A stretch of 64,000 nt of DNA from Streptomyces sp. A3M-1-3 (GCF_024213665.1 NZ_JANAVP010000009.1:62001-126000), one strand, 5' to 3'; shown: positions 51,076-59,875, counted from the stretch's first letter. The notes: generated from the sequence alone by a model not told the origin. Made by a program: numbers and translations.

Positions 51076-52353
51076 ATGGACGTCATCTCCGTCATCCGCA
51101 CCAAGCGGGACCGCGGCGAGCTGAGCCCCGAGCAGATCGACTGGGTCGTCGACGCGTACACACGCGGCGAGGTCGCCGACGAGCAGATGTCGGCGCTGGC
51201 GATGGCGATCCTGCTCAACGGCATGAACCGCGTCGAGATCGCCCGCTGGACCGCCGCGATGATCAACTCCGGTGAGCGGATGAACTTCTCGGCCCTCTCC
51301 CGCCCCACCGCCGACAAGCACTCCACCGGCGGCGTCGGCGACAAGATCACCCTCCCGCTGGCGCCGCTGGTCGCCGCCTGCGGCGCCGCGGTACCGCAGC
51401 TGAGCGGCCGCGGCCTCGGCCACACCGGCGGCACGCTCGACAAGCTGGAGTCCATCCCCGGCTGGCGCGCGCTGCTCTCCAACGCCGAGATGCTCGACGT
51501 ACTGGAGTCCACCGGCGCGGTCATCTGCGCGGCGGGCGACGGGCTGGCTCCCGCCGACAAGAAGCTCTACGCGCTGCGCGACGTCACCGGCACCGTCGAG
51601 GCCATCCCGCTGATCGCCTCGTCCATCATGTCCAAGAAGATCGCCGAGGGGACCGGCTCGCTCGTCCTGGACGTCAAGGTCGGCACCGGCGCCTTCATGA
51701 AGAACATCGAGGACGCCCGCGAACTCGCCGCCACCATGGTCGGCCTCGGCACCGACCACGGGGTGAAGACGGTCGCGCTGCTCACCGACATGTCCACGCC
51801 GCTCGGCCTCACCGCCGGCAACGCCCTCGAAGTACGCGAGTCCGTCGAGGTGCTGGCGGGCGGCGGCCCCGCCGACGTCGTCGAGCTGACCCTCGCGCTC
51901 GCCCGCGAAATGCTGGACGCGGCCGGCCTGAAGGACGCCGACCCCGCCAAGGCGCTGGCCGACGGCTCCGCCATGGACGTCTGGCGCCGGATGATCGCCG
52001 CCCAGGGCGGCGACCCGGACGCGGCCCTGCCGGTCGCCCGCGAGCAGCACGTCGTCCACGCCTCGTCCACCGGCGTGCTCACCACCCTGGACGCGTACGC
52101 CGTCGGCGTGGCGGCCTGGCGGCTCGGCGCGGGCCGGGCCCGCAAGGAGGACCGGGTGCAGGCGGGTGCGGGCATCGAGCTGCACGTCAAGCCCGGTGCC
52201 ACCGTCACAGCCGGCCAGCGCCTGATGACCCTGCACACGGACACCCCGGAGAAGTTCGAGTACGCCCTCGAAGCTCTGGACGGCGGTGTGCTGGTAGCCC
52301 CCGAGGGCACGGCCTTCACGCCGAACCCGGTCCTGCTGGAGCGCGTCTCCTGA
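51076..52353 (+). CDS. deoA: Thymidine phosphorylase / pyrimidine-nucleoside phosphorylase
   Basis: A 425-residue enzyme that phosphorolyses thymidine or uridine to the free base and (deoxy)ribose-1-phosphate. The signature SGRGLGHTGGTLDKLESIPG contains the phosphate and substrate residues; KHSTGGVGDK is the glycine-rich phosphate loop; the C-terminal domain has HAS(S)TGVLTTLDAYAVG. Length is typical. ATG 51076 follows GGAAGGA. It continues the nucleoside catabolism block begun by the ABC transporter and cytidine deaminase. Confidence 0.94.
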   Translation: MDVISVIRTKRDRGELSPEQIDWVVDAYTRGEVADEQMSALAMAILLNGMNRVEIARWTAAMINSGERMNFSALSRPTADKHSTGGVGDKITLPLAPLVAACGAAVPQLSGRGLGHTGGTLDKLESIPGWRALLSNAEMLDVLESTGAVICAAGDGLAPADKKLYALRDVTGTVEAIPLIASSIMSKKIAEGTGSLVLDVKVGTGAFMKNIEDARELAATMVGLGTDHGVKTVALLTDMSTPLGLTAGNALEVRESVEVLAGGGPADVVELTLALAREMLDAAGLKDADPAKALADGSAMDVWRRMIAAQGGDPDAALPVAREQHVVHASSTGVLTTLDAYAVGVAAWRLGAGRARKEDRVQAGAGIELHVKPGATVTAGQRLMTLHTDTPEKFEYALEALDGGVLVAPEGTAFTPNPVLLERVS

Positions 52354-52430
52354 CGCTTCCTGCGCACGCCCTCCGGGCGGGACTCGTCACAGTGCGATGA
52401 GTTCCGCCCGCCCCGCGGGTCTCCCCTCAT

Positions 52431-52793
52431 GTGGATCCCACCCGACGAGGATTCCTCGTCATCACCGGCCCGGTGACCCGCGCCGATGTGCCGCACCTGT
52501 GCGCCCAGCTCCTGGCCCTGCTCGACGACACCGGCGGCCGCGGCGCCAGGGTGGTGGACTGCGACGTCGGGGCGCTCACCGCGCCCGACCTCGCCGCCGT
52601 CGATGTCCTGGCCAGGCTGCAGCTCACCGCCCGTCGGGCGGGGTGCCGGATCAGGCTCCGGCACCCCAGCGGGCGGCTGCGGGCGCTGCTAGCCCTGGTC
52701 GGGCTGGGCGTCGAGGTGCTCGGGGAGGCCGAAGAGCGGGAACCACCGCTCGGTGTCCAGGAAGGCGTTGAGCCCGACGATCTTCCCCCCTGA
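52431..52793 (+). CDS. STAS-domain protein
   Basis: A 120-residue protein with a STAS-like fold: GFLVITGPVTRADVPHLCAQLLALLDDTGGRGARVVDCDVGALTAPDLAAVDVLARLQLTARRAG, the DLAAVDVLARL part corresponding to the conserved loop and helix of anti-sigma factor antagonists. There is no Ser/Thr-rich phosphorylation loop that I could identify with certainty. The last 105 bases overlap the convergent sigma factor gene. GTG 52431 was taken from codon bias and domain position. Function is unknown. Confidence 0.62.
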   Translation: MDPTRRGFLVITGPVTRADVPHLCAQLLALLDDTGGRGARVVDCDVGALTAPDLAAVDVLARLQLTARRAGCRIRLRHPSGRLRALLALVGLGVEVLGEAEEREPPLGVQEGVEPDDLPP

Positions 52794-53684
52794 GATCTCG
52801 ATGACCTGGAGCGCCCACGGGTCGTGGCCGTCGCCCGACTCGCTGACCCGGTACTGGCCGAAGGCCGGCAGGCCGTTCGCCACGGTCGCAACGAGCCGGG
52901 AGCCCTTGCAGCCGATGCCCTGATTGAGGTGCCAGGCACGGATGTCGGCCGGGCCGCGCAGCCACAGCTCGAACGGCGGCATGGACAGCGTGGCGTCCTC
53001 GTGCAGCAGTGCGGCGAGCTGGTCCATGTCGTACCCCTCGAAGGCGGCGACATAGCGCGCCAGCAGCTTCTGCTGGTCCTCGTCGAGGGGGTCGGCGGTG
53101 TCGCTCTCGCGGATCTCGTTCGCCGCGAGGGTGGCGCGGGCCCGCTGCAGTGCGCTGTTCACCGAGGCGACCGAGGTGTCGAGCAGCTCGGCGACCTCGT
53201 TCGCCTTCCAGGCCAGCACCTCGCGCAGGATCAGCACCGCACGCTGCTTCGACGGCAGATGCTGAAGCGCGGCGACGAAGGCGAGCCGGACCGACTCCTT
53301 CGCCACGGCCAGGTCGGCCGGGTCGGCGGTGGCCGGTAGCACCCGGCCGTCCGGCACCGGCTCCAGCCAGGTGACCTCGGGCAGGCTGTTGAACACGGCC
53401 GTGGCCTGCGCCTGCGGGGCCGACAGATCCATCGGACGGGCCCGGCGGTTCCCGGCGTTCAGCATGTCCAGACAGACATTGGTCGCGATGCGGTAGAGCC
53501 ACGACCGCAGCGAGGAGCGGCCCTCGAAGCGGTCGTAACTCCGCCAGGCGCGGACGAGCGTGTCCTGGACGGCGTCCTCCGCCTCGAAGGCGGAGCCCAG
53601 CATCCGGTAGCAGTAGCCCGTCAGCTCGACCCGGTGCTTCTCCAGACTGGAGTCGAGGTCCGGTTTCGTTGCGAGATCACTCAT
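52689..53684 (-). CDS. SigX5-type (TIGR02960-like) RNA polymerase sigma factor
   Basis: A 331-residue ECF-related sigma factor with region 2 (KHRVELTGYCYRMLGSAFEAEDAVQDTLVRAW and SLRSWLYRIATNVCLDML), region 4 (LPSKQRAVLILREVLAWKANEVAELLDTSVASVNSALQRAR) and a C-terminal SnoaL-like domain (AFEGYDMDQLAALLHEDATLSMPPFELWLRG) as in SigX5/SigG groups. The C-terminal domain may act as an internal regulator instead of a separate anti-sigma factor. ATG 53684 fits the family start; its ribosome-binding site is weak. The 3' end overlaps the convergent STAS gene. Confidence 0.85.
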   Translation of the reverse strand: MSDLATKPDLDSSLEKHRVELTGYCYRMLGSAFEAEDAVQDTLVRAWRSYDRFEGRSSLRSWLYRIATNVCLDMLNAGNRRARPMDLSAPQAQATAVFNSLPEVTWLEPVPDGRVLPATADPADLAVAKESVRLAFVAALQHLPSKQRAVLILREVLAWKANEVAELLDTSVASVNSALQRARATLAANEIRESDTADPLDEDQQKLLARYVAAFEGYDMDQLAALLHEDATLSMPPFELWLRGPADIRAWHLNQGIGCKGSRLVATVANGLPAFGQYRVSESGDGHDPWALQVIEISGGKIVGLNAFLDTERWFPLFGLPEHLDAQPDQG

Positions 53685-53780
53685 GGAGGTCCACCCCTGT
53701 AACCCATTGGCACCAGCGATTCGGAACCTACACGAGGGCTCTGACAACGGCAGCCGGAACAGGCTTCAGCCTCTACAGCC

Positions 53781-54476
53781 TCACGTACCGGGCTTGCGTC
53801 CGTACACGAAGACGTCGTCGCCGTTCTTCAGCAGGTTCCAGTACGCCTTCGCGTCGGCCGGCCGCATGTTCACGCAGCCACCCGAGCCGGGCGGGTTCCA
53901 CATGCTCTTGTTCGTGGCGTGGAAGGCCTGCCCGCCGTCGAAGAACTGCGAGTGCGGCATCCACACCTTGTAGATCGTCGACCAGTGGTTGAGGCTGCGG
54001 TAGTAGATCTTCTTCGCGCCGGTCCGGGTCTCGGTGCCGTTCTTCCCGGTCCGTACCGGCACCGGCCCGTACTTCAGGGTCTTGCCGTCCTGGATCCAGC
54101 TCAGCTGCCGGGTCAGGTCGACGCAGGCGATGCGGCCCTTGTTCACCGGGCAGGTGCCGGCCTTGTTGGGGTTGGTGCCCGCCGCCCGCTGGGCGAGCAT
54201 CGTGCTCATCGTGCGCCAGGTCACGGGACCCGCGTAGCCGATGGTGGGCGTGATCCCGTGGGTGGCCTGGAAGGAACGTATCGCCTTGCAGTCAGCGGCC
54301 GACTGCTTGCCGTCCACCGGCCGGCCCAGGAACTTCTCGACCTGCTGCTGGTGCGGCCCGGTGCTGGTGGTGCACGTCGCGGCCTGGGCCGGCGTGCTGC
54401 TGATGGCCACCGTCACCGGCACGACCAGTGCGGCGATCCCGGCCGCCACTGTCCCTCTCCTGCGCATATGTCCCAT
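53781..54476 (-). CDS. Second L,D-transpeptidase (secreted)
   Basis: A 231-residue exported protein with a signal peptide (residues 1-32, ending in PAQAA), a short peptidoglycan-binding-like N-terminal region (HQQQVEKFLGRPVDG, RSFQATHGITPTIGYAG) and a YkuD catalytic domain. The active site reads SGGCVNMR (Cys201) with the distal HATN His 16 residues before, so the usual SHGC motif has Gly in place of the His. It should make 3-3 cross-links or attach proteins to peptidoglycan. It is divergent from nothing nearby; the next gene on the minus strand (MFS) ends 110 bases upstream. GGGGC precedes ATG 54476. Confidence 0.8.
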   Translation of the reverse strand: MGHMRRRGTVAAGIAALVVPVTVAISSTPAQAATCTTSTGPHQQQVEKFLGRPVDGKQSAADCKAIRSFQATHGITPTIGYAGPVTWRTMSTMLAQRAAGTNPNKAGTCPVNKGRIACVDLTRQLSWIQDGKTLKYGPVPVRTGKNGTETRTGAKKIYYRSLNHWSTIYKVWMPHSQFFDGGQAFHATNKSMWNPPGSGGCVNMRPADAKAYWNLLKNGDDVFVYGRKPGT

Positions 54477-54586
54477 TTCGCCCCGTCCCTCCCGCGCATG
54501 CATGACGTCCTGCGAGCTAGACATACGAAACGCAGGTGGAGTTGCACGGAAAGCCAGGGCAATTTCCCGGGATTCGTGGTATTTGA

Positions 54587-55867
54587 TCAGCGCTGCGCGG
54601 CGGCAAGCACCAGCCGGCGCTCCGCCCGCGCGGACCGCGTGCCGTACAGGGTGATCGAGACCACGCCCAGGACGGCCAGCAGGCCGAGCAGCACCGTGGC
54701 CTCCCAGCCGCCCGCATGGAAGGCGACCGCGCCGAGCGTGCCACCCGCGCTGGAGCCCAGGTAGTACGCGGACTGGTAGAGGGCGGAGGCCTGGGCGCGG
54801 CCGGTCTTGGCCGTACGGCTGACGGACGACGAGGCGACCGCGTGCCCCGCGAAGAAGCCCGCGGTGATCAGCACCAGGCCCAGCAGTACGGCCGCCAGCG
54901 CGTCGGCGAGCGAGAGCAGCAGGCCGGCCGCGGTGGTGGTGACCGCGAGGTACAGCGCGCCCCGGCGGCCGGTGCGGGCGACGAGCTTGCCGGCCGCGGC
55001 CGACGAGACAGTACCGACCAGGTAGACCAGGAAGATCGAGCCCACGATGCCCTGCGGCAGCGAGAACGGCTCCTCCACGAGCCGGTAGCCGATCACCGTG
55101 TACACCGCGCCGAACACGGTCATGAACAGCGCGCCGATCGCGTACAGCCGGCACAGCAGCGGGTCGGCCAGGTGACCGCGCACCGTCCGGGCCAGCGTGC
55201 GCGGGCTCAGCGAACCCGGCGTGAAGTGCCGGGCCCTCGGCAGCAGCAGCCGGAAGACCACCGCGCACAGCACGGCCAGCAGTCCCACCGCCGCCAGCGC
55301 CGCGCGCCAGCCCCATGCCTGGGCCACCCAGCCGGTCAGCACCCGGCCGCTCATCCCGCCGATGCTGTTGCCCGCCACAAACAGGCCGATCGCGGCGACC
55401 AGCGCCTTGGGCCGTACCTCCTCCGCCAGGTACGCCATCGCGGACGCCGGCAGTCCGGCGAGCGCCGCGCCCTGCACGGCGCGCAGCGCCACCAGCCAGC
55501 CGAGGTCCGGCGCGAAGGGCACCAGCAGGCCGACCACGACCGCCACCGTCAGGGACACCGTCATCATCCGGGCCCGCCCGAACCGCTCGGACAGCGCGCT
55601 CAGCGGCAGGACACACAGCGCCAGCGCGCCCGTCGCCGCGGACACGGTCCAGCTCGCCTGGCCGGCCGTCACCGCGAAGTCGGCGGAGACGGCGGGCAGC
55701 AGGGCCTGAGTGGAGTAGAGGAGGACGAAGGTCGCGACCCCGGCGGCGAAGAGCGCGAAGCTCATCCGGCGGTAGCCGGTGATGCCCGGGGCGAGTCGCG
55801 GTGAGTCGGTGGACGGTGAGCCGGAGGCACTCACGGTGGTGAGTGCCCCGGTACTGGCAGGAGGCAT
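54587..55867 (-). CDS. MFS transporter (YnfM-like)
   Basis: A 426-residue permease with about twelve helices; the N-terminal FALFAAGVATFVLLYSTQALLPAVSADF is the hallmark of the YnfM/arabinose-exporter-like MFS branch, and the 2-3 loop motif SERFGRARMM is present. Substrate unknown; relatives export sugars or drugs. It is divergent from a LysR regulator (62-base gap containing CCAATGCATGG-like symmetry), which probably controls it. Confidence 0.83.
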   Translation of the reverse strand: MPPASTGALTTVSASGSPSTDSPRLAPGITGYRRMSFALFAAGVATFVLLYSTQALLPAVSADFAVTAGQASWTVSAATGALALCVLPLSALSERFGRARMMTVSLTVAVVVGLLVPFAPDLGWLVALRAVQGAALAGLPASAMAYLAEEVRPKALVAAIGLFVAGNSIGGMSGRVLTGWVAQAWGWRAALAAVGLLAVLCAVVFRLLLPRARHFTPGSLSPRTLARTVRGHLADPLLCRLYAIGALFMTVFGAVYTVIGYRLVEEPFSLPQGIVGSIFLVYLVGTVSSAAAGKLVARTGRRGALYLAVTTTAAGLLLSLADALAAVLLGLVLITAGFFAGHAVASSSVSRTAKTGRAQASALYQSAYYLGSSAGGTLGAVAFHAGGWEATVLLGLLAVLGVVSITLYGTRSARAERRLVLAAAQR

Positions 55868-55916
55868 ACGTCGAAGGTAGGCTGCGCGGTTTTATGCGTC
55901 CAATGCATGGAACGGC

Positions 55917-55922
55917 GATAAT
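55917..55922 (+). promoter_or_regulatory. -10 element of a leaderless LysR transcript
   Basis: GATAAT, the best -10 match in the window, ends seven bases before the LysR ATG. The preceding 50 bases carry the partly symmetrical ATGCGTCCAATGCATGG, a possible LysR-type site between the divergent genes. Confidence 0.5.
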
Positions 55923-55929
55923 CGTTCCC

Positions 55930-56883
55930 ATGGTGCATGATCACAGCTCACAGGCGCGCGTGTCACTGAGTAGTTACGAAGAAGACATTGTCGCGGTCCT
56001 CGCGCCACGCCTCGCGTACTTCGCCGGCGTCGCCCGTCACGAGCACGTCACCCGCGCCGCGCAGGAGATGTCCGTACCGCAGTCGACGCTCTCCCGGGCG
56101 ATGGTCAGGCTCGAACAGGACCTGGGCGTCGACCTGTTCGCCCGGCACGGCCGCACGGTCTCGCTGACCCCCGCCGGCCGTACGTTCCTGAAGTCCGTAC
56201 AGCGGGCGCTCGCCGAGGTGGAGCGAGCCGCCGAGACCGTACGCGCCGACGCCGACCCGGCGGCCGGCAAGGTCGCCTTCGGCTTCCTGCACACCATGGG
56301 CTCCGAGACCGTCCCGGGCCTGATCCGCGCCTTCCGCGTCGACCATCCCAGGGTCCGTTTCCAGCTCGTACAGAACTACGGCGAGGCGATGATCGAGCGC
56401 CTCCGGGCCGGGGACCTCGACCTCTGCCTGACCTCACCCGTCCCGGACGCGCCCGACCTCGTGGCCCGCCGCCTCGACGAACAGCGGCTGCGGCTGGTCG
56501 TACCCGACGACCACCGGCTCGCGACACGCAAGCGCGTCCGGCTGGCGGAGGCCGCCGAGGAGACGTTCGTGACCCTGGAGCCGGGCTACGGCCTGCGCCG
56601 CATCACCGACGACCTGTGCGCCGAGGCCGGCTTCAAGCCGCGGGTCGCGTTCGAGGGCGAGGAGGCGGAGACCCTGCGCGGCCTGGTGGCGGCCGGCCTG
56701 GGCGTGGCGCTGCTGCCTCCGCCCGCGGTGGCCCGCCCGGGAGTGGTCGAGCTGACGGTGACGGCCCCACGGGCGGTACGGGAGATCGGCGTCGCCTGGC
56801 TGGACGGCCACCCGGACACCGCCCCCGTGGCGGCCTTCAAGCGCTTCCTGCTCTCGCGCCGGGGCCATCTGCTCCCGGAGTGA
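55930..56883 (+). CDS. LysR-family transcriptional regulator
   Basis: A 317-residue LysR regulator. The N-terminal winged HTH (YFAGVARHEHVTRAAQEMSVPQSTLSRAMVRLEQDLGVDLFARHGRTVSLTPAG) and the periplasmic-binding-like effector domain (GFLHTMGSETVPGLIRAF onwards) are complete. ATG 55930 has GATAAT exactly seven bases upstream, so the transcript is probably leaderless; an open frame extends earlier without a start signal. It diverges from the MFS gene, its likely target. Confidence 0.87.
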   Translation: MVHDHSSQARVSLSSYEEDIVAVLAPRLAYFAGVARHEHVTRAAQEMSVPQSTLSRAMVRLEQDLGVDLFARHGRTVSLTPAGRTFLKSVQRALAEVERAAETVRADADPAAGKVAFGFLHTMGSETVPGLIRAFRVDHPRVRFQLVQNYGEAMIERLRAGDLDLCLTSPVPDAPDLVARRLDEQRLRLVVPDDHRLATRKRVRLAEAAEETFVTLEPGYGLRRITDDLCAEAGFKPRVAFEGEEAETLRGLVAAGLGVALLPPPAVARPGVVELTVTAPRAVREIGVAWLDGHPDTAPVAAFKRFLLSRRGHLLPE

Positions 56884-56920
56884 CCGGCGTACGCGGTGAC
56901 CGCCGTGCGGCATACGTCTC

Positions 56921-57685
56921 TCAGCCCCGCAGAGAGCGGCCGAACCCGCCGGCCAGCGGCATCCGCAGGCCGAGCGGCGGCGGCGCGGCCAGCGCGTCCG
57001 CGACGGGCCGCGAGTACGAGCGGGAGTACACCGCGCCGAGCACGAAGTCGGCAGCCAGCGCCAGGACTTCGGCGCGGTGCTGGTACAGGCTGTGGCCGTC
57101 GGAGTGGACCTCGAAGCGGCAGATGTCCCGGCCGGCCTTCTTGGCGCGCTCGGCCAGCCGGTAGGAGAGTTCGGGGTCGGTACGGGCGTCGTTCGTCCCG
57201 TGCACGATCAGCACCTGGCGGTCCGAGAGCTGCTTCACCGGTTCGGGCGAGGCGGCGACATCGTCCTCCGGCAGCCAAGGGGCCAGTGCCAGCGCCGAGT
57301 TGACGGCCGGGTGGCCGGCGGCGTGCAGCGCGGCCCGGCCGCCCATGTCGTATCCGGCGAGGCAGACGGGCACGTCCCCGTACCGCCGTACGACCTCGTC
57401 GGCCGCCCACTCCGCGTCCCGGGCGAGCTGCGCCCCGGGCCCGTTCCAGCCGCGCGAGCGGTAGCGGACGACGTGCGCGACGAGCCCCTCGGAGCGGCCC
57501 GCGCGGGCCAGGGCGCGTGCCAGCGGGCGTACGTAGGCGTGGGAGAGGGGGGAAGGGCGACGGCTCGACTCGGGCTCGCCCCCGGGGAGCAGCAGGGCCA
57601 CCCCGGTGACGGTGGAACCGGTGCCGGCCGCGCTGATGGCCCGCCCCAGGCGGGCCCCGCGCGCCGACGGCGCAAGCAGTGCCAT
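56921..57685 (-). CDS. Alpha/beta hydrolase (dienelactone-hydrolase-like) with Asp nucleophile motif
   Basis: A 254-residue alpha/beta hydrolase. The nucleophile elbow reads GYDMGG with Asp113, where dienelactone hydrolases have Cys and esterases Ser; HGTNDARTDPE supplies the acid and SDGHSLYQ the His. An Asp nucleophile would suggest haloalkane-dehalogenase or epoxide-hydrolase-like chemistry, or loss of activity, but the fold branch looks like dienelactone hydrolase/prolyl oligopeptidase. The start ATG 57685 has no ribosome-binding site; GACTGT ends six bases upstream. It diverges from adenosine deaminase. Confidence 0.75.
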   Translation of the reverse strand: MALLAPSARGARLGRAISAAGTGSTVTGVALLLPGGEPESSRRPSPLSHAYVRPLARALARAGRSEGLVAHVVRYRSRGWNGPGAQLARDAEWAADEVVRRYGDVPVCLAGYDMGGRAALHAAGHPAVNSALALAPWLPEDDVAASPEPVKQLSDRQVLIVHGTNDARTDPELSYRLAERAKKAGRDICRFEVHSDGHSLYQHRAEVLALAADFVLGAVYSRSYSRPVADALAAPPPLGLRMPLAGGFGRSLRG

Positions 57686-57759
57686 GACAGAACAGTCTCA
57701 GAAGCGCAGGTGTACTCCACCCGTCCGCAGGGTCACTGTTACGTATCGACAAGAGCGCT

Positions 57760-57771
57760 CTACGCGCGTAG
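57760..57771. promoter_or_regulatory. Palindrome CTACGCGCGTAG upstream of adenosine deaminase
   Basis: A perfect 12-base palindrome, 16 bases before the ada start codon and immediately before a candidate -10 (TAGAGT, 57776-57781). It is identical to the core at 46531-46542 before the nucleoside ABC ATPase and nearly identical to 45321-45332 before the BMP gene. Confidence 0.65.
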
Positions 57772-57787
57772 GCGGTAGAGTGCCGAG

Positions 57788-58942
57788 ATGACGAGCGAGA
57801 CCCCGAACCTCCCCACCGCGGACCAGATCCGCCGTTCCCCCAAGGTGCTGCTGCACGACCACCTCGACGGCGGGCTGCGCCCCGGCACGATCATCGAGCT
57901 GGCCCGCGAGACGGGCTACGAAGGACTCCCCGAGACCGACGCCGACAAGCTCGGCATCTGGTTCCGCGAAGCCGCCGACTCCGGATCGCTGGAGCGCTAC
58001 CTGGAGACCTTCGCGCACACCTGCGCCGTCATGCAGACCCGCGACGCGCTCGTCCGGGTCGCGGCCGAGTGCGCCGAGGACCTCGCCGAGGACGGCGTCG
58101 TCTACGCAGAGGTGCGGTACGCCCCCGAGCAGCACCTGGAAGCCGGCCTGACCCTCGAAGAGGTCGTCGAGGCCGTCAACGAGGGCTTCCGTGAAGGCGA
58201 GCGCCGGGCGAAGGCGAACGGCCACCGCATCCGCGTCGGCGCCCTCCTCACCGCGATGCGGCACGCCGCCCGCGCGCTGGAGATCGCCGAACTCGCCAAC
58301 CGCTACCGCGACAACGGTGTGGTCGGCTTCGACATCGCGGGCGCCGAGGCGGGCTTCCCGCCCACCCGGCACCTCGACGCGTTCGAGTACCTCAAGCGCG
58401 AGAACAACCACTTCACCATCCACGCGGGCGAGGCCTTCGGCCTGCCGTCGATCTGGCAGGCGCTGCAGTGGTGCGGCGCCGACCGCCTCGGCCACGGCGT
58501 GAAGATCATCGACGACATCGAGGTCGCCGCCGACGGCAGCGTCAAGCTCGGCCGCCTCGCCTCGTACGTACGGGACAAGCGCATCCCCCTGGAGATGTGC
58601 CCCAGCTCCAACCTCCAGACGGGCGCCGCGGCCTCGTACGCCGAGCACCCGATCGGCCTGCTGCGCAGGCTGCACTTCCGGACCACCGTGAACACCGACA
58701 ACCGGCTGATGAGCGGCACCAGCATGAGCCGCGAATTCGAGCACCTGGTCGGGGCTTTCGGCTACACGCTCGACGACATGCAGTGGTTCACCGTCAATGC
58801 GATGAAGTCCGCGTTCATTCCTTTTGACGAACGACTCGCGATGATCAATGACGTGATCAAGCCCGGCTATGCCGAGCTGAAGTCCGAATGGCTGTTCAGG
58901 CAGACCGCTTCGACCAGCGGTTCTGTCGCCGCTCAGGGCTGA
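57788..58942 (+). CDS. add: Adenosine deaminase
   Basis: A 384-residue zinc enzyme that turns adenosine or deoxyadenosine into inosine. Metal and catalytic residues are His23 and His25 (HDHLDGG), His212 and Glu215 (HAGE), the following LGHGVKI His, and Asp304 in NTDN. The [10 protein letters not shown] block follows as in the family. Start ATG 57788 has no ribosome-binding site; TAGAGT lies six bases upstream, hinting at a leaderless message. The promoter holds the CTACGCGCGTAG palindrome found at the nucleoside transporter, tying it to the same regulon. A strong terminator follows. Confidence 0.94.
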   Translation: MTSETPNLPTADQIRRSPKVLLHDHLDGGLRPGTIIELARETGYEGLPETDADKLGIWFREAADSGSLERYLETFAHTCAVMQTRDALVRVAAECAEDLAEDGVVYAEVRYAPEQHLEAGLTLEEVVEAVNEGFREGERRAKANGHRIRVGALLTAMRHAARALEIAELANRYRDNGVVGFDIAGAEAGFPPTRHLDAFEYLKRENNHFTIHAGEAFGLPSIWQALQWCGADRLGHGVKIIDDIEVAADGSVKLGRLASYVRDKRIPLEMCPSSNLQTGAAASYAEHPIGLLRRLHFRTTVNTDNRLMSGTSMSREFEHLVGAFGYTLDDMQWFTVNAMKSAFIPFDERLAMINDVIKPGYAELKSEWLFRQTASTSGSVAAQG

Positions 58943-58958
58943 GCCTTACGCAATATGA

Positions 58959-58986
58959 GCGGCCGGGAACGTCAATTCCCGGCCGC
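58959..58986 (+). terminator. Rho-independent terminator after adenosine deaminase
   Basis: GCGGCCGGGAA (58959-58969) pairs perfectly with TTCCCGGCCGC (58976-58986), followed by TTTCCCGTTTT. Classic form. Confidence 0.88.
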
Positions 58987-59065
58987 TTTCCCGTTTTGCG
59001 GGCGGTGCTCGGGGCTGGCTACGTTTCGGAGCCGCTCAAATTCCCCGTCGCAAGGACGAGATTCG

Positions 59066-59311
59066 ATGAAGCAGTCAGCCGCCAAGACCCTCGGTGTCGC
59101 CGCTCTCGGCGTCGCCTTCGCCGCAGCCGCCGCCGGTACCGCCTCCGCCGCCCCGGCGCTCCCGGACGCCACCGGCCTCCTGGGCGGCGTCACCTCGACG
59201 CTGCCCATGCAGACCGCCAACCTGCCCACCGACGACGCCCTCGGCGGGGGCACCGACCCCCTCAAGAGTCTGCTGGGCGGGGTGCCGGTGGCCGGTGGCC
59301 TGACCGGCTGA
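59066..59311 (+). CDS. Small secreted protein
   Basis: An 81-residue protein with an Ala-rich signal peptide (residues 1-29, cleavage after ASA) and a mature part of about 50 residues rich in Gly, Leu and Asp (GLLGGVTSTLP, PLKSLLGG). AAGGA lies nine bases before ATG 59066. Similar tiny exported proteins are common in Streptomyces, but it lacks chaplin GN-repeat features. Function unknown. Confidence 0.7.
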   Translation: MKQSAAKTLGVAALGVAFAAAAAGTASAAPALPDATGLLGGVTSTLPMQTANLPTDDALGGGTDPLKSLLGGVPVAGGLTG

Positions 59312-59448
59312 GCGGTTCCGCGTTCGTACGCGGGTTCCGTACGCGGGTTTCGCACGCAAATGCGGTGGGGCGTGCACCTCGACGAGGTGTGCGCCCTGCT
59401 GTGTCGTGTGCCAGGATCGCCGCTCAAGCAGGGGCAGACACACGGGCT

Positions 59449-59863
59449 GTGAGGCTCTCCAACGAGAGCAAGGCGCCGTCGGCACCCGACGGCCAGCCCC
59501 GGGCGGACAAGGACGGCCGGCCCCGGGCGGACAAGAAGGACTGCCAGCCAGCCGCTCGCCGACATCATGGGCGACAAGCCGGACCCGGCCGCGCGCGAGA
59601 CCGTCAACCGGGGCCTCGGCTCCCAGAAGCAGCTCGGCCTCGCCATCTCCGCCTCGCTCAGCGCGTACGGCGAGGCCGGTGCGAGGAAGCTCATCGCCGG
59701 CCTCAAGTCGGCGGTGGCGGCGTGCGGTTCGGGATTCACCGCCACCGTGCAGAAGCGGACCGGTACGTACACGGCCGCCAAGGCCAGGGACTTGGACGTC
59801 GCGGGCGACGAGTCGGTCAGCTACACCCTCTCGGCCTCCGCCTACGCCAAGACCCTCGGCTGA
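59449..59863 (+). pseudogene. Frameshifted remnant of a small exported or lipoprotein-like gene
   Basis: A frame starting near GTG 59449 (VRLSNESKAPSAPDGQP-ADKKDCQP) stops matching at about 59545, and a second frame takes over with QPLADIMGDKPDPAARETVNRGLGSQ and then GSGFTATVQKRTGTYTAAKARDLDVAGDESVSYT before a stop at 59861-59863. The sequence CCAGCCAG at the junction suggests a four-base duplication. A CCCCGGGCGGACAAG repeat lies just upstream. The coherent part resembles streptomycete proteins of unknown function; no complete version is present. Confidence 0.5.
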
Positions 59864-59875
59864 GCCTGCGCCCGG

